From: Acidobacteriaceae bacterium | GTDB lineage: Bacteria > Acidobacteriota > Terriglobia > Terriglobales > Acidobacteriaceae | Length of the DNA: 12,679 bases | Direction of reading: 5' to 3' | Assembly (NCBI GenBank): GCA_003133425.1 | Contig: PKXI01000140.1 | Span: forward strand, 8,280-20,958 | Shown: positions 7,511-12,679 of the stretch, one piece after another | How positions within the stretch are numbered: position 1 is the first letter of the stretch | Layout of the letters: every line of letters begins with the position of its first letter | The notes under the pieces: generated by a model | Databases searched by the model: none | What the model was told of the DNA's origin: nothing | The model's input: the letters and a program-made list of their open reading frames with translations, nothing else | Translations under genes and position numbers: made by a program

Positions 7511-7539
7511 TTAAACTTGACCCCTTCAAACCGTATACT
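7511..7539 (+). promoter_or_regulatory. Probable leaderless promoter of the S1/P1 nuclease gene
   Basis: TATACT (7534-7539) is a strong -10, and its last base is 8 positions before the A of ATG 7547. The start of transcription would fall at or beside the start codon. TTAAAC (7511-7516) lies 17 bases upstream as a weak -35. No ribosome-binding site precedes the ATG, in keeping with a leaderless message. Confidence 0.5.
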
Positions 7540-7546
7540 TGTTCCC

Positions 7547-8476
7547 ATGCTCCGTAGACACATCTTCTTCCGCTCTATTCTTCCGGCCTTGGTCCCTCTT
7601 TCTCTCCTTTACCTCGCAATTCATCCGCCGGCCGCGCACGCCTGGGGCAACGAAGGCCACCGGATGATCAACCGCCTGGCGGCCGGCACGCTGCCTGCCG
7701 ATGTGCCGGCCTTTCTGCGTTCTGAGGCGGCAGTGAATGAAATCGAGTATCTGGGCCCGGAACCGGATCGCTGGCGGTCGCCCGCCGAGCCGGAACTGAG
7801 CGCTGTTCAGGCTCCGGAGCACTTCATCGACCTGGAACCTGCGGACGCGCTGGGCCCGTTGCCATACAAGCGGCTGGACTTTGAGGCCAAAGTATTTGCC
7901 GCGGGCGAGCGGCCGGAGAAGATCGGCCTGCAGCCTTGGCAAACCACCGAAGTGTGGGAGCGCCTGAAGGCTGCGATGCGCCAGTATCGAGAGTTGTCGG
8001 CAAACCACGAGGACACGAAGCCTGTGGAACAGGCAATCCTCTTCTATGCTGGCTGGCTCGGCCACTACGTGGGTGACGGTTCGCAGCCCCTGCACACAAC
8101 CATCCAGTACAACGGCTGGACGGGGCCGAATCCCAATGGCTACACGACCGCCCACCAGATTCACGGGCAGTTCGAGGGATCGTTTGTGGGTGCGAACATC
8201 CACGCGCCGGAAGTGCAGGCAATGATGACTCCTGCGAAAGCCATCGACGGCGTTCTGTTCGACAGTTACGTAGCTTACCTCCGGCAGACGGCCACGCACA
8301 TCGAGAAGGTATACCAGCTTGAAAAGGCAGGTGGATTTGTGGGCGCCGGTACGGCCGAGTCCAGACAGTTTACCGCCGAGCGTTTGGCGGCCGGCGCAAG
8401 CATGTTGCGCGACATGATCTACACCGCCTGGCTGGAAAGCGCCAAACCTGTACAAGATCCATATGCGGGAAAATAG
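7547..8476 (+). CDS. Secreted zinc-dependent S1/P1 nuclease family protein
   Basis: A 309-residue phospholipase C/P1-nuclease-fold protein. Residues 1-32 form a signal peptide ending in AHA. Cleavage there exposes Trp33, which in this family ligates zinc through its free N-terminus. The other ligands fit the P1 nuclease pattern: His38 (WGNEGH), Asp74, His92 (EHFIDL), His173-Asp177-His183 (GHYVGDGSQPLH) and His206; the 173-177-183-206 spacing is exactly that of P1. The last ligand, usually Asp, is Glu210 (HGQFE), a conservative change. The expected role is cleavage of single-stranded DNA/RNA or 3'-nucleotides outside the cytoplasm, perhaps for phosphate scavenging. I chose ATG 7547 over an upstream TTG at 7517 because it gives a normal signal peptide and lies right after a -10 box. 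It converges on the DUF2062 gene 7 bases away. Confidence 0.92.
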   Translation: MLRRHIFFRSILPALVPLSLLYLAIHPPAAHAWGNEGHRMINRLAAGTLPADVPAFLRSEAAVNEIEYLGPEPDRWRSPAEPELSAVQAPEHFIDLEPADALGPLPYKRLDFEAKVFAAGERPEKIGLQPWQTTEVWERLKAAMRQYRELSANHEDTKPVEQAILFYAGWLGHYVGDGSQPLHTTIQYNGWTGPNPNGYTTAHQIHGQFEGSFVGANIHAPEVQAMMTPAKAIDGVLFDSYVAYLRQTATHIEKVYQLEKAGGFVGAGTAESRQFTAERLAAGASMLRDMIYTAWLESAKPVQDPYAGK

Positions 8477-8483
8477 CTGAGTT

Positions 8484-8961
8484 TCAGTCGCCGGTTTCGA
8501 CGGTCGTGAGCGCGGGAATCCGGCGCAGCATCAGGGTAAGCATCAGCGTCATCAGCGTGACCGCTGGTGCGGCGACAACCAGCCACGCCAGCATTGCGTG
8601 CCCTGCAAGGCCGCCCACTTGGGAGTAGATTCCCCAGGGCGAAAGGTGCAGCAGCGCGCTTGCCGTCAATGCTTGCCGCGAATCCTCAGCCGCGAAAAGC
8701 CATCCCCCCATGTGCACGAACGGCACAATCAGGATCAGTTGCAGAGGCATTGCAACGTAATTTGCAGCCTGGATCGCGGGCTGGTTGAGCCGCAGCGCCA
8801 GCGCCAATCCGGCGCACAGAACTGTGGGAATCCCGACCACTGGAATGCAGCCAATTGCGAATCCCAAAGCAAGCGTGAGCGCCAGTCTCCGGGGGCGAAA
8901 TGCCCTGTTGGAGCCAGACAACCGCGCTACGCTTGATCGGGTCGGGAAAGATTCGCATCAT
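8484..8961 (-). CDS. DUF2062 membrane protein, interrupted by a single-base frameshift
   Basis: The long frame (8921 down to 8484) encodes RRLALTLALGFAIGCIP, then LRLNQPAIQAANYVAMPLQ and two or three more membrane helices, a clear DUF2062 domain. Its only start would be a TTG with no ribosome site, and its first residues look unlike the family. The missing N-terminus is in another frame: from ATG 8961 (or 8958), preceded by GAGAGG, comes MMRIFPDPIKRS...WLQQGISP, then a C5 run. Removing one C joins the frames as QQGISP-RRLALTL, exactly as in family members, giving 158 residues. I read this as a real frameshift mutation, a sequencing error, or less likely programmed +1 frameshifting. The function of DUF2062 proteins is unknown. 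Confidence 0.8.
8891..8895 (-). other. Frameshift site in the DUF2062 gene (G5 on +, C5 on coding strand)
   Basis: A five-base homopolymer marks the point where the coding frame changes. Upstream the family-like frame reads GISP; downstream the family-like frame reads RRLAL. A run of four instead of five bases would give one continuous frame. Homopolymers are common places for indel errors and for genuine phase-variable slippage. Confidence 0.75.
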
Positions 8962-9180
8962 TCCTCTCACAATTCTCAGTACATAACTATCCATACGATA
9001 GGATGCAATGCTTGGATTTCCGATGGATCTTTCGTGTGATCTTCGCTGGAACTTTAGTCAACGCTCCAAAGCTGGATGGCGAACCCGAAGCCGGTCTTGT
9101 TTTGGGAATAAAACAGACAGCCGTTGCTCTGGCGGCACCCCCCGTTTGATTCAGCGTCAACTGCGATACACTTGGACCCG
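8962..9180. other. Divergent intergenic region between the DUF2062 gene and ruvC
   Basis: 219 bases. No credible gene is present; short open frames here lack ribosome sites and recognisable motifs. It must carry the minus-strand promoter of the DUF2062 gene, for which I see no strong boxes, and the ruvC promoter at its right end. Confidence 0.5.
9146..9172 (+). promoter_or_regulatory. Probable leaderless promoter of ruvC
   Basis: TACACT (9167-9172) ends 9 positions before the A of the ruvC ATG (9181), with TTGATT (9146-9151) 15 bases upstream. The predicted transcript start falls at or within 1-2 bases of the start codon, and no ribosome site precedes the ATG. The arrangement mirrors the nuclease promoter at 7511-7539. 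Confidence 0.45.
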
Positions 9181-9702
9181 ATGCGGGTGTTTGGGATCGA
9201 TTGCGGTACCGAAGTAACCGGATTTGGCGTCGTTGAGTCGGACGACACCGGTCGCGAGCCGCGCCTGGTTTGCAAGGCGATGGGCGCCATCAAGCTAAAG
9301 AAAACCAAAACCACACCCGAACGTCTTGAACAAGTGTTTCGTGAGCTGACCGCGGAGATTGAGCGCTGGCAGCCCGACGCAGTAGCCATCGAGGAGGTTT
9401 TTTACTCAGTGAACGCAAAGTCTGCGCTCAAGTTGGGCCAGGTACGTGGAGTGGCGCTGCTGGCGGCAGCCTTCCAGCGTATGCCCGTTGCCGAGTATGC
9501 TCCGCTCAAAATCAAGTCCAGCGTAGTCGGTTACGGCCTCGCCAAAAAGGAGCAGGTCCAGTTCATGGTTGCCCGGCTTCTCAACCTTGCCGAGTTGCCG
9601 CAGCCCGCCGATGCAGCCGACGCCCTGGCGATCGCCATCTGCCACATCCACACCGCGCAGACCTTGGCCATGCAAGGTCCACCACAGGGAGTGGCACGAT
9701 GA
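9181..9702 (+). CDS. ruvC: Crossover junction endodeoxyribonuclease RuvC
   Basis: A 173-residue Holliday-junction resolvase, full length for the family. It cuts four-way DNA junctions in the cytoplasm, normally working with the RuvAB branch-migration motor. The four acidic catalytic residues are present: Asp7 (MRVFGID), Glu71 (AIEEVF), Asp144 and Asp147 (PADAADALAIAICH). The conserved SALKLGQVRG (81-90) and the Lys-rich loop KIKSSVVGYGLAKKEQV are also there. The motif reads IDCGT instead of the more usual IDPGT. ATG 9181 is chosen because it places Asp7 at the canonical position; the frame is open further upstream but without family similarity. ruvA and ruvB are not in the window. The stop codon overlaps the start of the next gene by four bases (ATGA). 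Confidence 0.96.
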   Translation: MRVFGIDCGTEVTGFGVVESDDTGREPRLVCKAMGAIKLKKTKTTPERLEQVFRELTAEIERWQPDAVAIEEVFYSVNAKSALKLGQVRGVALLAAAFQRMPVAEYAPLKIKSSVVGYGLAKKEQVQFMVARLLNLAELPQPADAADALAIAICHIHTAQTLAMQGPPQGVAR

Positions 9703-10376
9703 GGATGGCCTGGCTTGTCATGTCGATATTGTCCGCATCTGCATTGCCGCTCGGCATCCGCGCCCAAAACGTCCCCGCCACAATCCCGGTTGTCGTTGTT
9801 GAATTCTCAAACCCCGGCGTCACTCCATCCCACTGGACGCTCTCTTTCCATCGCGACGGCAGCGGCCATTTCCAGTCTGACCGCGGCAAGCTGTCGGAGG
9901 GCGAACATCTCGCGGAGATCGATGCGCCCAATGTAGATCGCGAAATCCAGCTCAACGATAAGTTTGCAGAGCGAGTCTTCCAGGCCGCGCAGCAGCACAA
10001 CTGGTTCAACCAGGATTGTGAGAGCCATTTGAAGGTCGCTTTCCAGGGATGGAAGAAGCTCAGCTACAGCGGGCCCGAGGGGCAGGGGTCCTGCACCTTC
10101 AACTACTCAAAAGACAAGGACATCCAGGCGTTGGGAGATTCCCTCATCGGAGTAGCCGAAACGCTGCGCGAGGGTGCGCGCCTCGAGATCCTTCTCCAAC
10201 ACGACCGGCTGGGCCTCGATAAGGAGATGGAGTACCTGACCGAAGCCACCAAGGATGGCCGGATGCGCCAGACTTGCACCATCAGGGAGATTCTGGAGCG
10301 CCTGGAAGGCGATCAGGAAGTCCTCGAGCGGGTGCGCAAGCGCGCACATGCTCTGTTGACCCATCCAGTGACCTGA
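9699..10376 (+). CDS. Secreted protein of unknown function, translationally coupled to ruvC
   Basis: A 225-residue protein that I cannot assign to a family. Residues 1-22 form a signal peptide (WLVMSILSASALPLGIRA, cut before QN). The N-terminal half of the mature part looks beta-rich (PVVVVEFSN, HWTLSFHRDGSGHFQ) with Cys in NQDCESH and GSCTFNY that could form a disulfide. The C-terminal half (about 140-220) is strongly charged and probably helical. No catalytic motif is visible. Its ATG overlaps the ruvC stop (ATGA), with GGAG a few bases upstream inside ruvC, so it is probably cotranscribed and coupled. A secreted protein following a DNA-repair enzyme has no obvious functional logic and may reflect lineage gene order only. 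A second in-frame ATG at codon 3 is possible. Confidence 0.78.
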   Translation: MRMAWLVMSILSASALPLGIRAQNVPATIPVVVVEFSNPGVTPSHWTLSFHRDGSGHFQSDRGKLSEGEHLAEIDAPNVDREIQLNDKFAERVFQAAQQHNWFNQDCESHLKVAFQGWKKLSYSGPEGQGSCTFNYSKDKDIQALGDSLIGVAETLREGARLEILLQHDRLGLDKEMEYLTEATKDGRMRQTCTIREILERLEGDQEVLERVRKRAHALLTHPVT

Positions 10377-10464
10377 ATATCCCACCAGGCAAGGAATCCC
10401 CCAGAGAATTTATTTCTTCTGGAAGCACCGATTTTGCGCGACATTTCCGTGCCTGAAGGTGTCG

Positions 10465-10470
10465 TATAGT
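10465..10470 (+). promoter_or_regulatory. Possible -10 box of the FecR-domain gene
   Basis: TATAGT lies 67 bases upstream of the chosen start codon. No good -35 is found at 16-18 bases, so this is suggestive only. The leader would be about 60 bases. Confidence 0.3.
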
Positions 10471-10537
10471 AGTGGGGTTCCCGGCGAGCGCAGATTCGTG
10501 CCGCGGGAAACAGCATGATCAGGGAAGGCGGGGGACC

Positions 10538-12397
10538 ATGAAGCAGATGGTAAATCGCGTCAAGTGTGGCACGGGACTGTTTGGAATTCGTCCCGGAACC
10601 TTAGGGCTGGGATTAGCATTCGTGGTGATTGGAACCTTGATGCTGTCGTGGGTCGCAAGAGGCGACGACACAGGGCAGGCAGCAGCGGCAGGGGCGGCCC
10701 GGTTAAGCAGTGTCGAGGGGCAAGTCCGAATCTCGCAGGGTGGCCAGGTCATTTCCGATCCTGCCCTGGTGAATTCGCCGTTGTTTGCGGGCACCCAGGT
10801 GGACACCGGAGACGACGGCAAAGCAGAAATTCAGTTTGAAGACGGAAGCGTGGCCCGGCTTTCCCCGGACAGTACGCTCGCGCTCAAATCCCTGAGCGTG
10901 CAGGGCGGACCCGGCAACACTGACGTTGCGCTGGTGGCCGGCCTCGGCTACTTCGAATTGCAGGGCGGCGGCCAGGGCGGCCAAATGCGCGTCACCTTCG
11001 GCGACAGCATAGCCACTGGCACAGGATTCACCGTAATGCGCGTCAGGATAGACAATCCTCCCGGTGAGCTTGCCGTGTTCTCTGGCAATGCGCACCTTGA
11101 GCGCGGAAATTCCCTCGCGGTTGATCTCCACGGCGGGGAGAGCGTCGCGCTCAACGGAACCGATCCCAGCCGCTACAACCTGTCCGAATCAATCGAGCCG
11201 GACTCCTGGGATGCGTGGAACTCTGACCGCGACCAGGCGTTGAACGCCGAGGCAGCGGATCAGACCGGCGCAGCGAAGAACTTCGTCAACACCGACAATC
11301 CAAATCCGGCGTGGAACGCCCTGGATGCGAACGGAAACTGGTACAACGTACCGGGCCAGGGATATATCTGGTCGCCATATGAGGCCTCGTCCGCGGGATG
11401 GGACCCGTACGGTTGCGGCCATTGGGTGATGACTCCGCGTTTCGGTTACGTCTGGGTTTCGTGTAATACCTGGGGTTATCTGCCCTACCAGTGCGGTTCG
11501 TGGAACTTCTACGACGGCTTTGGCTGGGGCTGGGCGCCCGGCATGGGCATGGGCATGGGTTCTGGAATGGGTATGGGCATGGGTATGGGCGGAGGCTGCG
11601 GGCTCTATGGTGGTGGCGGCTATGGCGGCATCAACATCGGCCTCGCTCCCAGGGGTTATCGTCCTATCGAGCGCCCGAAGCCGAATCCACGCTTGGGGGG
11701 GCCCGGACGAAATCCTCGCGGTGTGATCGCCGTGAACCGGGGCTTTTCCGGTGGGACGGGCGCACTGCCCGTCCGCACCAGAAATACCCCGGTAGAGATC
11801 GCCGGTCATACAGTACAGCCTCTGCATCCATTGCCAAATCAGGGGCGGTATCAGGCCTCGCCAGGGGGATTCGTATATCGCCCCACGCAGGGCTACCAGG
11901 GATCGAGGTCGCCAAGCGCAGGGGATAGCAACGTACGGTCCGTGAATGGCAATGGCAATCGCCAAGGCTACGCTCCCCCGCCCGGCAACTCCACTGGCCA
12001 GGGTTTTGAGAGGTCCACAAGGAATACGACGCAACCGGGTCGCGTTTATACGCCTCCCAACCAGGGCAATAACAATCAGCCCAATCGCAGTTACACCCCC
12101 CCCAGCCAGGGTAATTCCGGAGGGTCGCTCAACCGGCCGTCTGGCGGTGGTGGTGGGTATTCAGGTGGAGGCGGTGGCGCGTCCAACGCTCGGCCATCTG
12201 GTGGCGGTGGTGGCAGCTACTCCGGCGGCGGCGGCGGCGCCTCGCACAGCGGCGGCGGTGGTGGTGCTGCACCCAGCGGTGGTGGCGGAGGCGGCTACTC
12301 CGGCGGCGGTGGTTCACGTGGCGGCGGCGGTGGGGGCGGTGCTGCACCCAGCGGAGGTGCCAGTGGCGGTTCCCACGGCGGCGGAAACCCCCGCTAA
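10538..12397 (+). CDS. Secreted FecR-domain protein with Trp-rich DUF6600-like segment and Gly-rich tail
   Basis: A 619-residue exported protein. A signal peptide or membrane anchor covers about 15-42 (LGLGLAFVVIGTLMLSWVARG). A FecR-type domain follows (about 55-205), with LSSVEGQVRI, the AGTQVDTGDDGKAEIQFEDGSVARLSPDS core and TGTGFTVMRV. A Trp/Tyr/Gly-rich segment (about 265-333) repeats the pattern GHWVMTP-GYVWV, as in DUF6600. Then come a Gly-Met run (335-352), a Pro/Asn/Gln-rich linker with two YTPPxQGN units, and a Gly/Ser-rich tail (about 530-619). No FecI sigma factor or TonB receptor is nearby, so an iron-signalling role is unlikely; a cell-surface or structural role is my inference. 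ATG 10538 has GGGGG just upstream; a GTG at 10472 in the same frame is less likely. Confidence 0.85.
   Translation: MKQMVNRVKCGTGLFGIRPGTLGLGLAFVVIGTLMLSWVARGDDTGQAAAAGAARLSSVEGQVRISQGGQVISDPALVNSPLFAGTQVDTGDDGKAEIQFEDGSVARLSPDSTLALKSLSVQGGPGNTDVALVAGLGYFELQGGGQGGQMRVTFGDSIATGTGFTVMRVRIDNPPGELAVFSGNAHLERGNSLAVDLHGGESVALNGTDPSRYNLSESIEPDSWDAWNSDRDQALNAEAADQTGAAKNFVNTDNPNPAWNALDANGNWYNVPGQGYIWSPYEASSAGWDPYGCGHWVMTPRFGYVWVSCNTWGYLPYQCGSWNFYDGFGWGWAPGMGMGMGSGMGMGMGMGGGCGLYGGGGYGGINIGLAPRGYRPIERPKPNPRLGGPGRNPRGVIAVNRGFSGGTGALPVRTRNTPVEIAGHTVQPLHPLPNQGRYQASPGGFVYRPTQGYQGSRSPSAGDSNVRSVNGNGNRQGYAPPPGNSTGQGFERSTRNTTQPGRVYTPPNQGNNNQPNRSYTPPSQGNSGGSLNRPSGGGGGYSGGGGGASNARPSGGGGGSYSGGGGGASHSGGGGGAAPSGGGGGGYSGGGGSRGGGGGGGAAPSGGASGGSHGGGNPR
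11540..11596 (+). repeat. Gly-Met hexanucleotide tandem repeat within the FecR-domain gene
   Basis: Units of GGCATG or GGTATG are repeated about eight times with one interruption (GGTTCT), encoding GMGMGMGSGMGMGMGMGGG. Such a tract can vary in length in frame and probably forms a flexible, Met-rich loop after the Trp-rich segment. Confidence 0.75.
12047..12115 (+). repeat. Two-copy YTPPxQGN protein repeat
   Basis: YTPPNQGN (12047-12070) and YTPPSQGN (12092-12115) recur with a 45-base period in the linker before the Gly-rich tail. The second copy contains a run of eight C (12096-12103), a potential slippage site, although the frame is intact here. Confidence 0.6.
12140..12394 (+). repeat. Gly-rich low-complexity tail repeats
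   Basis: About 85 codons are dominated by GGT/GGC with recurring units such as PSGGGGG, YSGGGGG and AAPSGG. The DNA is a degenerate GGN repeat. It encodes a flexible tail of the FecR-domain protein and gives strong but meaningless open frames on the other strand. Confidence 0.8.
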
Positions 12398-12437
12398 AGC
12401 TCCTGCCTCAGATGTTTGAACGTGAAACCTTAATTTG

Positions 12438-12509
12438 TCAGAACGGAATACTGAAGCGCTCCACCTTCGGCTTGCGGTGCATGCTGAGTGTGGAGCGCTT
12501 TCCATCTGA
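12438..12509. terminator. Long hairpin after the FecR-domain gene (no U-tract)
   Basis: AAGCGCTCCAC (12454-12464) pairs perfectly with GTGGAGCGCTT (12490-12500) around a 25-base loop. Outer segments pair imperfectly (GGA with TCC, then TCAG 12438-12441 with CTGA 12506-12509) across a bulge. It begins 40 bases after the stop codon. There is no T-run, so it may be a non-canonical terminator, an mRNA 3'-end structure, or a mobile palindrome. Confidence 0.45.
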
Positions 12510-12528
12510 TGGACCCCTCAAGCGCCAC

Positions 12529-12600
12529 GAAGTGTCAGTGCACAACTACAAAGCCTTTGGAGAAACTCACTCCATGCGGCAAGAAGTGTCAGGGCACGAC
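12529..12600 (+). repeat. 18-base direct repeat, 54-base period
   Basis: GAAGTGTCAG-K-GCAC-R-AC occurs at 12529-12546 and 12583-12600 with two differences in 18 bases. The second copy runs directly into the GGCACGAC hairpin; the first may be a decayed copy of the same repeat head. Confidence 0.55.
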
Positions 12601-12679
12601 TTCAGTCGTGCCGTAAGAGATCTAGCGGGAGTTTACTGCGAAGCATGAGTTGGGGCCTTAGCTATCGGAGCTAAGTTTC
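12593..12679. repeat. Composite palindromic (REP-like) intergenic repeat
   Basis: GGCACGAC-TTCA-GTCGTGCC (12593-12612) is a perfect 8-base stem with a 4-base loop. After a spacer comes CTTAGCT-ATCGG-AGCTAAG (12657-12675), a perfect 7-base stem, ending in GTTTC at the window edge. The order matches the element at 1-59. The element may continue beyond the window. Confidence 0.6.

Larger units (their letters stand above)
12398..12679. other. Intergenic region after the FecR-domain gene
   Basis: 282 bases without a credible gene; a 78-codon frame at 12412-12648 covers repeat structures and has no ribosome site. It contains a long hairpin (12438-12509), an 18-base direct repeat (12529-12546 and 12583-12600) and a composite palindromic repeat (12593-12679). 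Confidence 0.6.

Noticed and set aside
7517..7522. TTGACC as the -35 of the nuclease promoter
   Set aside because: It is only 11 bases from the TATACT box, too close for a sigma-70 type promoter.
7526..8455. 309-codon open frame antisense to the S1/P1 nuclease gene
   Set aside because: The sense strand has a signal peptide and the family metal ligands. The antisense product has no recognisable domain; it is a shadow of high-GC coding DNA.
10401..10422. Possible terminator hairpin (CCAGA/TCTGG) after the ruvC operon
   Set aside because: The stem is only 5-6 base pairs, AT-rich inside, with no T-run following.
11189..12034. 281-codon open frame antisense to the FecR-domain gene
   Set aside because: It is generated by the repetitive Gly-rich sense sequence (His/Ala/Thr runs from the Gly-Met repeat) and has no ribosome site or family motif.
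12129..12347. His/Arg-rich frame antisense to the Gly-rich tail
   Set aside because: Its composition is simply the complement of GGN repeats, not a metal-binding protein.
12140..12394. CRISPR-like or tandem array suggested by regular short repeats
   Set aside because: The repeats are in-frame degenerate Gly codons with no constant repeat-spacer pattern.
12412..12648. 78-codon frame after the FecR-domain gene
   Set aside because: It runs through hairpins and direct repeats and has no ribosome site or recognisable motif.

Overview
The window is high-GC bacterial chromosome, most probably from an Acidobacteriota member (Terriglobia/Acidobacteriaceae-like). That placement is an inference from gene content: a FecR protein with Trp-rich repeats, a secreted S1/P1 nuclease, a RuvC beginning with the MRVFGIDCGT motif, and composite palindromic intergenic repeats. 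No rRNA, tRNA, CRISPR array, transposase or phage gene is visible. Most of the window is ordinary housekeeping, signalling and secretion content.

Layout. (1) Positions 1-119 hold the right part of a composite palindromic repeat. (2) 120-2190 (+) is a two-gene operon: an NADP-type SDR reductase of the FabG-like group, then an MFS carboxylate/sugar-acid:H+ symporter of the SHS/JEN type. (3) 2202-6578 (-) is a phosphorelay block. In transcription order it holds a 1152-residue membrane hybrid histidine kinase (2 TM, PAS-PAS-GAF-PAS-HisKA-HATPase-REC-REC), a single-domain receiver and a small Hpt protein. Kinase to REC2 to Hpt to stand-alone receiver is the natural phosphate route, but no output domain is encoded here. 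(4) 6579-6964 is a divergent intergenic region with clustered GTTCC/GGAAC palindromes. (5) 6965-7402 (+) is a small secreted protein, followed by a long hairpin. (6) 7547-8476 (+) is a secreted zinc-dependent S1/P1 nuclease with nearly all metal ligands in register. (7) 8484-8961 (-) is a DUF2062 membrane protein whose reading frame is broken by one apparent extra base in a G5/C5 run. (8) 9181-10376 (+) is ruvC plus a secreted protein of unknown function that overlaps it by four bases. (9) 10538-12397 (+) is a secreted FecR-domain protein with a Trp/Gly-rich DUF6600-like segment and a long Gly-rich tail. (10) 12398-12679 is intergenic DNA with a long hairpin, an 18-nt direct repeat and a second copy of the composite palindromic repeat.

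The best leads are the single-base frameshift in the DUF2062 gene, the two probable leaderless promoters (nuclease and ruvC), the half-site cluster between the kinase and the secreted protein, U-tract-less hairpins after two secreted-protein genes, and the same composite repeat at both window edges. I do not see a convincing new multi-gene system.
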